From assembly GCA_905183005.1 (NCBI GenBank), contig CAJJDO010000158.1:183458-247457 (forward strand): a stretch of DNA of 64,000 nt. The letters run 5' to 3'. A program made the translations under genes and the position numbers. The notes beneath the pieces were generated by a model. The model saw only the letters and a program-made list of their open reading frames with translations. It was not told the DNA's origin and did not search any database. Positions 22,746-35,233 of this stretch are shown one piece after another. Source of the stretch: Paramecium pentaurelia (lineage: Eukaryota; Ciliophora; Oligohymenophorea; Peniculida; Parameciidae). Positions within the stretch are counted from its first letter, which is position 1; the number at the start of each line of letters is the position of its first letter.

Positions 22746-25086
22746 TCATTTATTATTTTTTAATCTTGAAGTTTTGGCTTTATTTTAATAAATTAATTAA
22801 TTTACAGCTAAATGATCAAATGGATCAATGTATGATTTTACTTAAGTATTTTATTATTATATCCTTTTTTTCAATTCCTCAATCTTTTAAGAATGTTCTA
22901 TCTAAAATTACTTAGCTGAAAATCCCCTCTTTAAACCTAAATTTGCAGAATTATTAGAATGTAAATTCTTATCTATTCTATCAGTCATCATTGTATCTTA
23001 TTGAGCTTCAATCAATGATTAAGGTCTATTTGTTTATTTTTCAAATTTTGGTTTCTTTGTTTTTAAAGTCTCACCTATAAAATAGAAATTTTCAAACATA
23101 GGTTCAAATTATGTTTCTTAATCACTTTATAATGATTTCTATAATTCTTAATTAAATTATTATTCTCCTTATTTGAATTCTTTTGGATCAAAATTAAATT
23201 TAATTAAATTTGGCAAAAAAGGAGGTTAAATTTTTCTTTTTAAAATGTCAATTAAATTTACATCATCAAAAAATTAATGTCCTAATATATCTTAAATTCC
23301 TTCTCTATTACCCATTCTCTAATTAGGATCTTTATGTAATAATTTTCTTAATAAATCTTTAGCTTCAGGAGAACAAACCTTTACAGGAAATTGTAAATCA
23401 TCATTTAAAATGCTTTAAAATATTTCATCTGTATTTTTTGAATAAAATGGAGGAAGTCCTGTTAATAATTCATAAAGTAATGCTCCTAAACAATAATAGT
23501 CAACTGCAAATGTATGTCCTTATTATTATAACATTTCTGGTGCCATATATTCTGGTGAACCACAAAAGGAATATGCTTCATCAAATTAACCCATATTAGG
23601 TTTAGCTAATCCAAAATCTGCTACTTTTAAATGTCCATACTCATCAATTAATATATTTTCTGGTTTTACATCTCTATATAATACATTTTAACTATGCAAA
23701 AATGCTATAGCAATACAAACTTCAACAAAGTAGATTTTTGCTTAATCTTAATTCATTCTCTAAACTTTTCTTAATTGATTGAATAATTCACCTCCAGGAC
23801 AATATTCCATACCAAAACATACCCAATGTTTAGTTTCAAATGCACATTCTAATTGACATATAAATTATTTAGGCATTTATTAATCACTTAAATTTAATTA
23901 TACCATAACATCTCTTTCATTTTATACAATCTGTTATTTTTAATGTTCTATTATAAATTATTTTGATATCAATTTCAATGCTAAAAATCTACCATTATTT
24001 TTTGATCTAACCAAATATACTCTTGAAAATCCTCCAATTCCTACACATAATAAAAAATGGAAGCTTTTTAATGATAATTTTTAAGTGTATTCAGGATAAA
24101 GTGGCTATAATTTAATAGTTTACTTATCCAAAATCATCAAATCTTTATTTTTAAGACTTATATAGTATTCAACTGCAATGTTATTATCTACCGATGAAAA
24201 TCCTATTACATTCTCATCTTGTGTTAATAATAATATATATACTATCTTAACAAATTTCAATTAAATATTAAATTAATTAATCTGTTGTCTTTTCTGAACA
24301 ATCATATTTCATTTCTAATGTTTTTTCTTTATCATAAAGTTGAATGTTAATATAATGTTATAATGTCACTTGTTATTATTCCTTTTATCTAAAAGATTCT
24401 TTCAAAAAATCTTGCTGATTAAGGTTTTTTAATCTATCAGTACTTTTAGCTTTATTTAAAGTTAAATGATATTTTTGAAGTAATTTTTTAAAATTAAATT
24501 CGATAGGGTTGCTTAAACTTCCATTCTTTTATTAAGTTGACTACTCTTTAATTTTATTTATCAAATTTTAATTGTTTTATGTTTTCTAAGCAGGTTCTGT
24601 AGTTATTTTATGTGATTTTGATAATAATTATTCAGAAGACTTTGTTTTTGATTATTTTTTTAGACCTTTTTTCTCATCTAATGCTCCTTTTTTTAAATCT
24701 TAAACAGAATTTAATTAATAACAAATTTATTGCTTAATTAAGTTAATGTTTTTTTATTAAGCGCTTCCATTCGAATAATATCCTGAAACAAAATTGTTAT
24801 TTTTTGCTTAGCTGAATTTTTAAACATTTGGAGATTATTGTTTTTTTTTAGTCTCTAGTTCAGATTATCGATTTTTGTATTCTCTTTAAGTTTAACAATT
24901 AAAATTTAATTACATCTGATTTTTGATTTACACATTAATCTATGGAACTACGTTTTAAAAGTTCTAGTATATGAAATACAATTAATAATACCTTCAAAGA
25001 TGATTGAGACTAATTACCATTAGTTTATTTTTTAATCATGCTGCTATATGGCGAAGGATTTAACAAATGTGTATTTGTAATCGACA
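22746..25086 (-). CDS. AGC-family serine/threonine protein kinase
   Basis: ATG at 25084-25086 (MSITNTHLLNPSPYSSMIKK), TGA at 22746-22748; introns at 24964-24991 (28 nt) and 24218-24242 (25 nt). About 250 low-complexity residues precede a region that may form a beta-grasp fold (QLYDKEKTLEMKYDCSEKTT). The kinase domain is complete: GIGGFSRVYLVRS glycine loop, ALKLISK Lys, catalytic LYRDVKPENILID, DFGLAKPN, CGSPEYMAPE and DYYCLGALLYELLTGLPPF. CGSPEYMAPE with DFGLAK and the downstream RRMGNREGIQ-like LLHKDPNQRMGN are AGC features. A hydrophobic-motif-like FENFYFIGE follows. The C-terminal tail is Gln/Asn-rich. The loop GIGGFS lacks the usual third Gly. Resembles AKT/S6K/PKC-type kinases; the exact subgroup is unclear. 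Confidence 0.92.
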
Positions 25087-25120
25087 TTTTTATATTATAA
25101 TTTAAATATTTCATTAATTA

Positions 25121-25584
25121 AATGAATCGTCCAGGTCTCGGAGTAGGTGTGTTTATTAGAAATGGAGATTCTGTATTGATGAGCTATCGTAAAGTAATGG
25201 AGATACTTTAATCATTAGGATAATGGATATCTAGCATTACCTGGAGGTCATCTTGAATTATATGAAGAATTAGAAGATTGTGCAATTAGAGAAGTAAAAG
25301 AGGAGACAAATTTGGATATTGAGAATCCACAAATATTTTAGATGGTAAATGTTGTGAAGAAGGAAATAAAACATCATTATGTTGTTATATTCTTAACTGC
25401 AGATTATAATGAGAAGAATGATTTAATAAATGTAGAACCAAATAAACATAGTGATTGGAAATGGATTAATGCTTAAGTCTTTTAATAACATTATAATGAA
25501 AAACAATTATTTTATGGTCTAATGAAATTGATTGATAGATTTGGTAATACAGAGAAATTGTTTAATTTAATATTTAATAAATGA
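25121..25584 (+). CDS. Nudix hydrolase (NUDT15/MTH2-like)
   Basis: ATG at 25121 (MNRPGLGVGVFIRNGDSVLM), TGA at 25582-25584, one 25-nt intron at 25194-25218. The Nudix box is perfect: GGHLELYEELEDCAIREVKE then ETNLDI, fitting Gx5Ex7REUxEExGU except Asn-Leu at the end. GYLALPGGHLE upstream and WKWINAQ downstream are as in the NUDT15 group that hydrolyses modified nucleoside triphosphates. About 145 residues, a normal length for this family. Shares a 34-bp divergent promoter interval with the AGC kinase gene and converges on the LC8 gene with 20 bp between stops. Confidence 0.93.
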
Positions 25585-25604
25585 TAATATTTATTCTTTA
25601 TTCT

Positions 25605-25934
25605 TCAACCCATTTTATAAAGTAAAATTGCCATTTATCCTTCATAAAAGAACATATATCTTTTGCTTTCGTAAGATGAATAAGAATTAAAATGTTTCCC
25701 TGAAATATTTATTAATAAGAAATGTACCAACAACACAATGCCAATTTGGACCATATTTTTCATCAAAGAATTTTTTAATGTAATTTGAAATCTATGATTC
25801 TACCTTAAAATGTTCAACTGCATATCTTGCCTATTAAGATTAATTAATAATTTAAATACTTAGGTTCTTGCATCATTAATCATATCAGATTATTCTGGCA
25901 TATCGATAATCTAATCTAAATTCTCGTCAGCCAT
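25605..25934 (-). CDS. LC8-type dynein light chain
   Basis: ATG at 25932-25934 (MADENLDQIIDMPEQSDMIN), TGA at 25605-25607; introns at 25831-25859 (29 nt) and 25700-25727 (28 nt). The whole LC8 fold is present: DMINDARTQARYAVEHFKVE, ISNYIKKFFDEKYGPNWHCV, VVGKHFNSYSSYESKRYMFF and the closing YEGQMAILLYKMG. The WHCVVG strand and the final GQ.AILL.K.G are diagnostic. LC8 is a dimeric hub in cytoplasmic and axonemal dynein that binds short partner peptides. Start choice is supported by length, about 90 residues. Confidence 0.93.
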
Positions 25935-25984
25935 CTGAAACTGTAATTAATTTAAAATAATATTTAATATATATATATATATAT

Positions 25985-27885
25985 TCATAAAAATAATAAT
26001 TACACTTTTTCTGTAAATATGTCATTCTTTATTTTTAAAGGTTTCTCATATAAAGCATCAAATTATTCTGTGATATTTATTTTCTATTTATATTTAATAT
26101 AAGTTTTACGTTATCATTCTAATAAACTTTATCATAACAACAACAATCAATTAAATGAATTTATAATTCGATATATTATTCTATTATTTTTGGATCCTTC
26201 TCCTTTTCTTTCTTTTCAGACAATGTTCTAATTATGAAATCACTCAAAATTTCCTTAAAATTTTAATTAAATTGACTTGAAAAGTCTATTGTCATTTCTT
26301 TTTACCAATTTTTATCTTAAATCTCATCCCAAAAAGATCTACTTTATAATAATGAATTACTTTGCACTTTTTAATGCAAATTATAATAGACTTTCATAAA
26401 ATTATTAATCATCCAGCATTTATGATATGAATTTTTAAAAATAAGGATGTTAATAAACTTTTTCTAATAAATCTGGCGCTTTAAATAAATTTTACTTGTC
26501 TAACAAAACCTTTGTTAATGAATCATTTAATAAATATATCTTTTTGATCAATAATAAAAATGGAAAGGCTGAATATTTTTCAGAAATTAAAGTATTTATT
26601 TCATTTAGTGTCCTTGATAAATATACAATTTAATCTCTTAATCTCATGTATTTCTCTATTAATTCTTCAACTTTTTTCAAATCCTCAATCTATTTTTCAG
26701 TCTATGAAATTTCTAATTTAACTTATTCATCTTAGAGATCTGGTAATAATTCAGTCTCCTTTATGTTAACCTACTTATTTTATTTAAGAATATGCTATTC
26801 TTTCATATTTTCTAACTATTTCATGAAATCATCAGGATTTTCAAAAGTATCCTATTGAACTTAATTTTAATAGAATTTCCCAATTTTCTCAACATTAATT
26901 TATTCAGCTTATAATAAATTAAGTGATAGTTATTAATATCCTATATCATAATAAGTATTTACTCATTTCTTTCTATTTCATCAAAGGATGCGAATATAAT
27001 TCAGACCATTTCAACCTATCTCTAGGATCCTTCATTAACATTTTATACAACAACCATTCTAATTAAGTAGAAATTGAAACTCCATTTCTTTTAAAATTAG
27101 GTTTATCTAGTAATTATATTTAAGTCTACTTGTTCGGATATCTTACAAAAATGCCTTTTCATTTATATTAGTAAAGGGAAAACATCCAAAAAGTAATTAA
27201 TAAAACATACTGCCAATAGAAAACATATCTGCAGCCATGCCATAGGGTTTTTGTTCAATAATTTCAGGTGCCATATTACCTAAGGAACCTAGAATCAGAT
27301 TTTCATGTTGATTTTGGTCCTTCAATTATTTACAGAATCCTAGATCAGCAATTTTTAAAGTAGAATTATGAATTAAAATATTAGGTAATTTTATATCTCT
27401 ATGTAAGATATTCTTCTCATGTAAAGCTTACATTCCAGCCAAAACCTATTTCATATAAGCAATAACTTCATTTTCAGGTATCTTTTTCCCTCTCCTATTC
27501 CACAATTATTCAAAATCACCAGCTTAATAATAGAAATGATATATTACAATTGCAAAATTCCAAAACGATGTAGCATTAATTCTCTGATTAAAAGAATTCA
27601 ATGAATTTTATTACATGTTCACTGTTGATTTATCTTAATACTGCAATTTCACTTTCTAATAACTAACCAACAATTCCCCTACTCTCACTTAATTTTGCCT
27701 TTGAAACGCATTTAATAGCTACCAAATCTTATGTCTTGTCAACTTTGGCAGAAAAGACCTATATGTAATTTAAATTTACTTACTTAACCAAATGAACCTT
27801 ATCCCAACTCTTTGAGAAATGTATAATTTAATACTCTCTTTCCAGGATAGTTCTGAATTTTTGGTGGCTGCTATAACTACAACAT
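25985..27885 (-). CDS. ULK/Atg1-like protein kinase with atypical active-site motifs
   Basis: ATG at 27883-27885 (MLQLQQPPKIQNYPGKRV), TGA at 25985-25987. Five or more introns of 22-26 nt restore one frame. Kinase core: LGQGSFGQ glycine loop, VAIKCVSKAKL, catalytic HRDIKLPNILIHN, ADLGFCKQL instead of ADFGLAK, LGSLGNMAPEI and GMAADMFSIGSMFYQLLFGC. HRDIKLPN is typical for a large ciliate group related to ULK/Atg1, which control autophagy, and the catalytic Asp and Asn remain, but DFG is DLG. The 300-residue C-terminal region is helical and charged (NVEKIGKFYQNQVQQDTFEN, later ISQTEKQIEDLKKVEELIEK) and ends EKVQLLFL. Its true pathway is inferred only. Confidence 0.85.
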
Positions 27886-27942
27886 TCTTGATGTATTATA
27901 TGTTAATTATATTTTTATATTTATTTTAATATCTTGATTCTT

Positions 27943-28365
27943 TCAATCATCATCTCCTCCTTCATCACCTCCTTCTTCTAAATCACCATATGTCTTCTAT
28001 TCGAATTTAGGATCATGATAATCTTGCCAATCGAATCTTGGTTTTGTGTATAAACAACTAAATAGCCAACATCCTGTTAAAAACAAGCCACATCTAGTAA
28101 ACATAGCTATCTTTATTTTATTACTCTTACTTCTTGTCCAATAATCATTGAAATCTCTATGTGATTTACTCAAAACATATCCCCATTTATTGGGATTGTA
28201 TTCTACAATACCCTCTCTAAGCATCCAAGAGGCTGTTTCATAGCTTACTGCCATGTTTTTCACTTTGTATGAAAATTCTCCTGGTTTCTCAAATAATCCC
28301 TCTTTAAATGCAGCAGGCATTGTAGATCTTTGCCCTGCTTTCTAAAATACCTTCCACAAAGCCAT
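27943..28365 (-). CDS. Small one-TM protein, probably mitochondrial, function unknown
   Basis: ATG at 28363-28365 (MALWKVFQKAGQRSTMPAAF), TGA at 27943-27945, 140 residues, no intron. The N-terminus is amphipathic and basic, as in mitochondrial presequences. NMAVSYETASWMLREGIVEY and WGYVLSKSHRDFNDYWTRSK precede one membrane segment (IAMFTRCGLFLTGCWLFSCLY). The C-terminus is acidic, ending EEGGDEGGDDD. Codon use is good and GC is above its surroundings, so it is a real gene. A subunit of a ciliate respiratory complex is one possibility, not shown by the sequence. Confidence 0.8.
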
Positions 28366-28496
28366 TATTTTTATAAAATAATTATTATTAAGTTCAAAGT
28401 AATTATAGATATTTACTGCCAACATTTCTATTCGTTTAAAAGAGTTTTACACTAATCACTTTTCACTTCCTCCATATCTTCATAGTCTCAACATAT

Positions 28497-29290
28497 TCAC
28501 TTTCCTTCACTTTCTCTATCATTTAATCTCAAAGCATTTAGAATCTCTTCCTATTTTATTTTATTCATAAATTAAATGATTTTTTGATCATAAAATTATT
28601 CAATTTTTTATAGACCTATCATTATTGTATATCTATCATTCAATCTAAAAAAATGGTTACTTTATACATAAAGAAAATTTATTTATCTTATCTCTATATT
28701 CTTTCTCAATTTTTATTAACTAAATAATTATATATTTCTAATTGCTATCTTTTTCTATGCTTATATTCCTTTTATTGTATCTTTTTTTATAATTTAATCT
28801 AGGTTTACTCATATGCTTTATTATTATGATTTACTTTTTAATTCTATTTTCTATTATTGTAAATTTTTACTTATTAAAAAACCTTCATTTTATTTACATC
28901 ACTTAACAAGATTTTAATTATCTTTTTCTAAATAATTTCAAAGTTTTAATTTTCTATTTATTAAACTTAATAATTTGGATTATAATTTTTTGATGAATAT
29001 TATTATCTTGGAAATATTTACTTTACTATCATATTATTCATAATTTTTATTCATCCTGAATTGCTTGTAGAAGATTTCCTTAATAATTCTTTCTACATAT
29101 ATTTCATGATTGATACTTATATTCAAACCTAATAAACATTCTAAATATGCTTCAGATTTAATTGTTATAATTAATGAATTATTTAATTTATTCTAATTCT
29201 ACTATTTTTCAATTTGAAAATTAACATCCAATAATTTATTTTCTAATTGATTTCAGATTAAATTAAAATCATTAAATGAAAAAGGTAAAC
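28497..29290 (-). CDS. Probable multi-exon hypothetical gene, exon structure unresolved
   Basis: Three stretches of good coding character are visible on the minus strand: QLENKLLDVNFQIEKQQN to HEIYVERIIKEIFYKQFRMN (about 29250-29060), then NYNPNYQVQQIENQNF to YKHRKRQQLEIYNYLVNKN (about 29000-28700), and LNDRYTIMIGLQKIEQFYDQ to ALRLNDRESEGK with TGA 28497-28499. They lie in different frames and I could not place every intron. Either normal short introns were missed or the gene is decaying. No domain recognised. Confidence 0.45.
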
Positions 29291-30109
29291 AATTAAAATA
29301 TTTAATAATTAAATATATTGATCAAAAATATGAATATAAATAATAATTGTTATTATAATTTTGATCTATCTAATATCACATATTTTTAATTTTAATTTAA
29401 ATAATCTTACATAAATATATTAATTATACATAAATAAATAAATACCAAATGTATAAATATGTNNNNNNNNNNNNNNNNNNNNNNNNNNNNNNNNNNNNNN
29501 NNNNNNNNNNNNNNNNNNNNNNNNNNNNNNNNNNNNNNNNNNNNNNNNNNNNNNNNNNNNNNNNNNNNNNNNNNNNNNNNNNNNNNNNNNNNNNNNNNNN
29601 NNNNNNNNNNNNNNNNNNNNNNNNNNNNNNNNNNNNNNNNNNNNNNNNNNNNNNNNNNNNNNNNNNNNNNNNNNNNNNNNNNNNNNNNNNNNNNNNNNNN
29701 NNNNNNNNNNNNNNNNNNNNNNNNNNNNNNNNNNNNNNNNNNNNNNNNNNNNNNNNNNNNNNNNNNNNNNNNNNNNNNNNNNNNNNNNNNNNNNNNNNNN
29801 NNNNNNNNNNAAAATATAAATATGTATAAAATTATAATTATAAGTGTTAAGATATATAAAATTAGAAGAAATTATCAATTAATATAAAATGATCAATATT
29901 AATGTTAATATTTATAAAATTGTTACAGTAATCAATAAATATCTATGTTTAATCAAAAATTAATAGATGATAAAAATAAATAATCAATTTTATAATGATT
30001 AATAATAATGTTAAGATATACAAATTTAATCATTTTTCATTTAAATACTCTTAATTTAATATAATTTATACCTTTTAATTATTTGTAAATTAATATTTTC
30101 TTTTAAAGA
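29291..30109. other. AT-rich interval containing a 348-nt assembly gap
   Basis: Bases 29463-29810 are N. The flanks are extremely AT-rich with short near-repeats (ATAAATAT, AAATATAAATATGTATAAAAT) on either side of the gap, which probably explains why it did not assemble. I see no gene in the readable parts. Confidence 0.8.
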
Positions 30110-32221
30110 ATGTCTTTGTAAGATAAACAAACTTTCGAATAAATATTAGCCGAATATATGGGAAAATTATATTATACATCATTTATCTTATAGTCTGATA
30201 TTGGGAAAAATGTTTTTATTAAGAATGGTGAAATAATAAGAATGTAATTATTAGATGATATTATAAAGAGAACAGTATAATTTACCTTTTTATCAAAAGC
30301 AATATTTGAAACATTTACAACAAATATAACATTTAAAATGGAGAAAGAATGAATCAGAAGATTTAGAAAATGAGGTTTGGAGTGTAATTTGGAACGGCTA
30401 TCAATTATATGCTGGCGGGGCTTTGAATATCAATGGAGCAAAAGTTGGAAAATGGATTGAGTTATTTGAACATTTTTTGGAGTAAGATGTATTTGATTTA
30501 GAAAATCATAAATATTTTATCTAGGAAATTATCAGGATGGAATAAAAACAGGAAAGTGGATATCTTAATTTTAAGATACTTCAATGTACAATTTGATTTA
30601 TTATTTCATTAAGAGGAGGTGGATTCTATAAAGAAAATGGTTAGAAAGACGGAAGATGGACTGATATAGATCATTATTTTAGAGAGTACATATAAATATT
30701 CATCAGTTGTTATTTAATAACTTATGGTGGAAGATATGATAATGGAACAAAAGTAGGAATTTGGAGTTTGAATTGCAACAATAATCATATGTTTAAAATT
30801 TTTCATAAGACTTAGTGGTGGTGGATAATACGATATAAGTGGATTAAAAACTGGAAAATGGAGAGAATTATATGAATATTTATTGGAGTAATATTTATTT
30901 TATATTTTGAGGAATCACGAAATTTTTATCGAAGGAGAGTATTAGAATGGGATCAGAGGAGGATTTTTCAAAATTATCTTAAATAATGATATTATGTAAC
31001 CTTAGATATGATAAAAAAAGCGGAGGAGGTGAATATAATTAAAATGGATTGAAAATAGGCTATTGGATTGAATTGGATCAATGTTTTAATATGTAGTAAT
31101 TACTAATTTTAATCTATTTGTGATGCTCAAGTATACTAGAGAGGATTGTATAAGGAAAGCATAAAAAATGGAATTTGGAAGCTGCAATACTAATTGAAAA
31201 ACATGTACATAATAAGATATTGAATTAGGGGAGGAGGATTTTTTGATTAAAATGGAGGAAAGAATGGATTTTGGATAGAAATAGGTTAAAATTTTTATCA
31301 GTAATTCATATTCTAAACCATTATTAAAGTGATTGTTAGGTAACTTTTAGTGGTGAATATATAAACAATATAAAAAGAGGTCAATGGAATGCACTCCTAA
31401 ATAATAAGCTAATGTAGTTATTATATTCCAAACGTATTTAGTGGAGGAGGTAGATATTATGAAAATTAAGAGAAAGTTGGAAAATGGATTGAATTGTATG
31501 AAAATTATTGGGAGTACATAGAAAATACAAAATTATTTTAGTGAAGCATAAATATTATTTACAGGTGATTATCTAATTGGTTAGAAAACAGGAATTTGGA
31601 TGACAATTTTTGAAGATAAAATAATGTATCTAAATTAAAATATGATAGCGGAGGAGGTTGCTATGCTAATAATGGTATGAAGCATGGGAAATGGATAGAT
31701 TTATATCATAATTTTTGGGAGTATAATCTTATTTCATTAGATTTTGTCAAATAACTTTTCAAGGTTCATATATTAATGGAATTAAAACAGGCATTTGGAA
31801 TTCATATTTTGAAAATAATATAATGTAAAAATTTAATATTTTTAAAGTGGAGGAGGGTATTACGATGAAAATGGATTAAAATAAGGGTAGTGGATTGAAC
31901 TTCATGATAATTTTGATAAGTAATTATTTTATTTAAAGTATACTTTTAAGTAATACTTAAATCAAGATAAATGGGAATTATTAAAATGGTAGAAAAAGTG
32001 GTAGTTGGGAATTTATTAACAAATCCAAAATCATGTATATAATACCAATAATTACAAGCGGAGGAGGACTCTATGATGAGAATGGGTTTAAACATGGAAA
32101 ATGGACTGAATTAGATGATGATTTTAATTTAAGTCTAGTTGACCCATGCAAAATAACATATTCTGGAGAATATAAAAGAGGATAAAAATAGGGAAAATTT
32201 GTTGCAGTTGAAATTTATTGA
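30110..32221 (+). CDS. Tandem MORN-like repeat protein with intron-bearing modules (copy 1)
   Basis: ATG at 30110 (MSLQDKQTFEQILAEYMG), TGA at 32219-32221. The body consists of about nine modules. Each has half A of the type GGGxYDENGxKxGKWIELxDxF and half B of the type VTYxGEYxNGxKxGxW. Examples are GGGLYDENGFKHGKWTELDD, GGGCYANNGMKHGKWIDLYH, GGGYYDENGLKQGQWIELHD and GSYINGIKTGIWNSYFENN. Introns sit just before GGG (AT|gta...ag|TGGAGGAGG, as near 31620, 31820 and 32035) and after half A (GGGA|gta...), so each module needs about two. A 25-nt intron near 30276 joins the N-terminus. MORN/MORN_2-like repeats are usually membrane-lipid or protein binding; the function here is unknown. Compare 47255-49752. 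Confidence 0.72.
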
Positions 32222-32871
32222 AATATTATTGTAATTCAAATTATTATTAGATAAATCTTATATTTATAATTTAAATCATTCAGAAAAACATTGTAGTATA
32301 TTAAATTAAAAAGAGATCTAGTAAAACTTTTACAAAAATTCTTGAATAGAGTAAAGGTAGATTTTTGAGTTTTGGATGTTGTATGAGCATTATAAAATTT
32401 ATATTTTTATAAATTTTGCAATCAGTACTCAATAGAAATTATAAATATACAAATATGATGTGGATAGACAAGAAAATAATTATATTAAATTTATCTATTA
32501 ATGTTTAAACAGGTATTTTGTTAAGATATTAATCAAAATAGATAAAAGGTAATTTGAAAATTTTCTATAAGTAATAAGAAATCAAGAAATTAGTTTATGT
32601 CACTTAACATATTAAATAGCTTTGATGTATTCAAATGTTATAAATATATAATAATCGAAGCATTTAAATAGAAATGTTAGTGATTTGATGTGAAAATTAG
32701 AAACCTTTATTCGAGACATATCTAATTAAAATTAATAAATAAATGATTTGGATGGCTTTTTAAATAGTGAATTTGCATCAATATTTATTTGATAATGGAA
32801 TACTTTTTGTATATCTCTTTGCATTAAAAAAAACATAAAAATGAATTAAAATCAATATTAATATCATAATA
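32222..32871. other. AT-rich interval with coding-like scraps
   Basis: Short open pieces (for example a plus-strand stretch with ISNQNQQINDLDGFLNSEFA near 32720-32790) may be the N-terminal exons of the following WD gene, but frames do not join. Nothing else is recognised. Confidence 0.4.
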
Positions 32872-33865
32872 GAAAATGATTTCTTAGAGGAACTGTAAAT
32901 TCTAAAAAGTTGTTTTGAATTAGAAATCAATTTTAAAAATACATTACGAATTATAGTTTACGATAATAAAATGAAAGTTATGTAGTTTAAGGAGGGATAA
33001 TTAAAATATATCTAAATAATCCAAAATTAGAATAGAATTTTAGAGGTCAAATTTTTAAAACAAAATCATATTTAATTACAGGCTCCTTTGATGGTTCTCT
33101 ATCAATTTGGTATTTTTGTATGCTTGCTAATCCTAAATATTTAATAAAATTAAAGGAACACTCCATGAGTTTAACTAGTATAGTATTATATCCCCCAGAT
33201 GATTATGTTATCAAAAGAAGTTCTTTAGATGGAAAAATTAATTTTATATGTAATAACTCCTTTTCATTTTGGTCACTATTTTAAAAAATTAGCGAGCACA
33301 ATTATTTGCCTTTGGATGTATCAATCAAATTGGAAGGTAAAACATTAATTTCTTTAGGTCAAAATCAATAGATTTAAAAAATGAAAAATCCTCCCCATTT
33401 TAATGGGAAGTTCGATAAATTATTTAAGAGAAAAATAGAGGATATAGTGTAAATTTTATTACAAATAGCATTTTTATATTTCAAACTAGGATTGAATCCT
33501 TCATTTATTCACTTAATTTCTAAACTGGAAAATATGATAAATAATATAAAATTTACAGTCCATGTAAAAATTTATCAATTTCATTTATTTTCCCCTCTTT
33601 TAAGTTTCCTTCTTTTTAAATAATTTGTTAGAATGGATTCAAAATTTATATCATCAGTTTTGTATACACTTCAGGATAAGAAAAGTTTTAAAAGAGAGAT
33701 AAGCAGGAAAGAAATTTACAATAATACCAATATATAAGATATCCAAAATTTGGAGATATTAGTGCGACTCTAAGTTAAGATCGTAAATTCTTGATTACAT
33801 GGGATTCGAAATCATAAGTAATAATAATCATAAAAAAATTATCATTATATTATTTTGTAGAATGA
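32872..33865 (+). CDS. WD/beta-propeller protein, first of a tandem pair; 5' end unresolved
   Basis: TGA at 33863-33865. A 29-nt intron (32895-32923) joins ENDFLEEL to NQFQKYITNYSLRQQNESYV. WD-type blades follow: FKTKSYLITGSFDGSLSIWY, VIKRSSLDGKINFICNN, then, after an inferred intron of about 35 nt near 33340, QWEVRQIIQEKNRGYSVNFI, FIYSLNFQTGKYDKQYKIYS and finally ISATLSQDRKFLITWDSKSQ. The last blade, DRKFLITWD, has the same shape as the end of the next gene. The start codon was not found; the first exons may lie upstream. No specific function. Confidence 0.6.
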
Positions 33866-34183
33866 TTATTTTAATTTAAATAATAATTAATTTTTGATCT
33901 ATTACTTTAAAAAATATATCATCTTAAAGCTTTATTTAATTTTAAAATAGAATATTTATTAAATACTATAATAACAATATTTTAAAGAAAATAAGAAATT
34001 ATGCTTTGCTTAGGAATTCTTTATGGGAATGATAAATTTATTAAATTACATGAGAGTTTAAAGACTACTTGAATTATTTAATATCATTTTTTAAGGAAAT
34101 TAATAGAAACTGTAAAATTTATCAAACCATACTATTTTTATACAATTATTATTAATTAAAAAATATAAATAGATTTTAAGTTT

Positions 34184-35233
34184 ATGGGAAACTTCACTCA
34201 AAGAAATAAGAAAAATGCTTAAAAAATTAGTAATTCATAAAAGATTTCTCGTTTTTAAAATGAATTTTTATAGTTTATTAAATAAGATGAAAGATGCAGA
34301 ACTATGTAATTCAATAAGAATAATTCAATATTTATTGCTAGTTGTGGAGATTTAGTTAAAGTATTTTATTTTAAATATGGTGCTTTATCATTTTTATAAT
34401 AAATGAAACATAATTAATTATCTGTTACATTCTTGAGTTTTGTAAGAAATTCTCAGTATTTTATGTCATGTTGTGATTAACAGATTAAATTTTGGTCAAT
34501 AAATGGAATAAATAATCAAAAATTCATCACCAAGGTATATTAAAATGAAAGACATTATAGTTGTTTTGCAATAAGTGATAAAAACTAATTGGTTGTTGCT
34601 GGAATTGAAAACAGAATTCAATTTTTGTATGAAGATAATTAATGGAAGGTATATTAATATATAGAAAATCATAATGATTGGATTTATAATCTAAGTTTTA
34701 ATGAATCAGAAAATATACTGATTTCTTTTGGGGGAGATTATAAAATTTCAATAATGTAGAAATTTAATCGATTCTGGAAAATTATTTAAATAATTAATGT
34801 AGATGGATTTGGGAATTAAGCAACATTTATTGGTGATGATACTTTTATATTTCATCCTTGGTGTAGCAAATACATGTTCTAATATATATTAAAATAAGAA
34901 AACAATTAAATATTTTGTTTATCAAATAAAATACTAATGGATGGTGAAGGGGATTTATGTAATTTATGCTTTTCATAATATATAATGTATGGATTATAAA
35001 AATATTAATAATAAATTTAATTAAAATAATCATAAAAGCGATTATTAATAAAATAAGATATGAATTCAATTCTTATTTTTTAAGTTATTGAAAATTAAGA
35101 ATTGCAGTTTTAATAATCATTAATATTTTAAAGTATATAAATACAAGCATCTATGAGTAATGATGGAAAATATTTAATCACTTGGGATGAATCTTCTAGA
35201 AATATTTAAGTGATAAGTATTGAATATCACTGA
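34184..35233 (+). CDS. WD/beta-propeller protein, second of a tandem pair
   Basis: ATG at 34184 (MGNFTQRNKKNAQKISNSQK), TGA at 35231-35233; one exon, 349 residues. Repeats include NSIFIASCGDLVKVFYF, VRNSQYFMSCCDQQIKFWSI, AISDKNQLVVAGIENRIQFL, NLSFNESENILISFGGDYKI and SMSNDGKYLITWDESSRNIQ. Ser/Gly-Gly-Asp...W spacing supports a beta-propeller of the WD40 type. Compared with the gene just upstream, this one lacks the N-terminal blades, so it may itself be a 5'-truncated duplicate. No pathway can be assigned. Confidence 0.7.

Noticed and set aside
25985..26040. Read-through of the ULK-like kinase into the LC8 upstream region
   Set aside because: A 26-nt intron (GTAAAACTTATATTAAATATAAATAG) restores a better coding frame that ends at TGA 25985.
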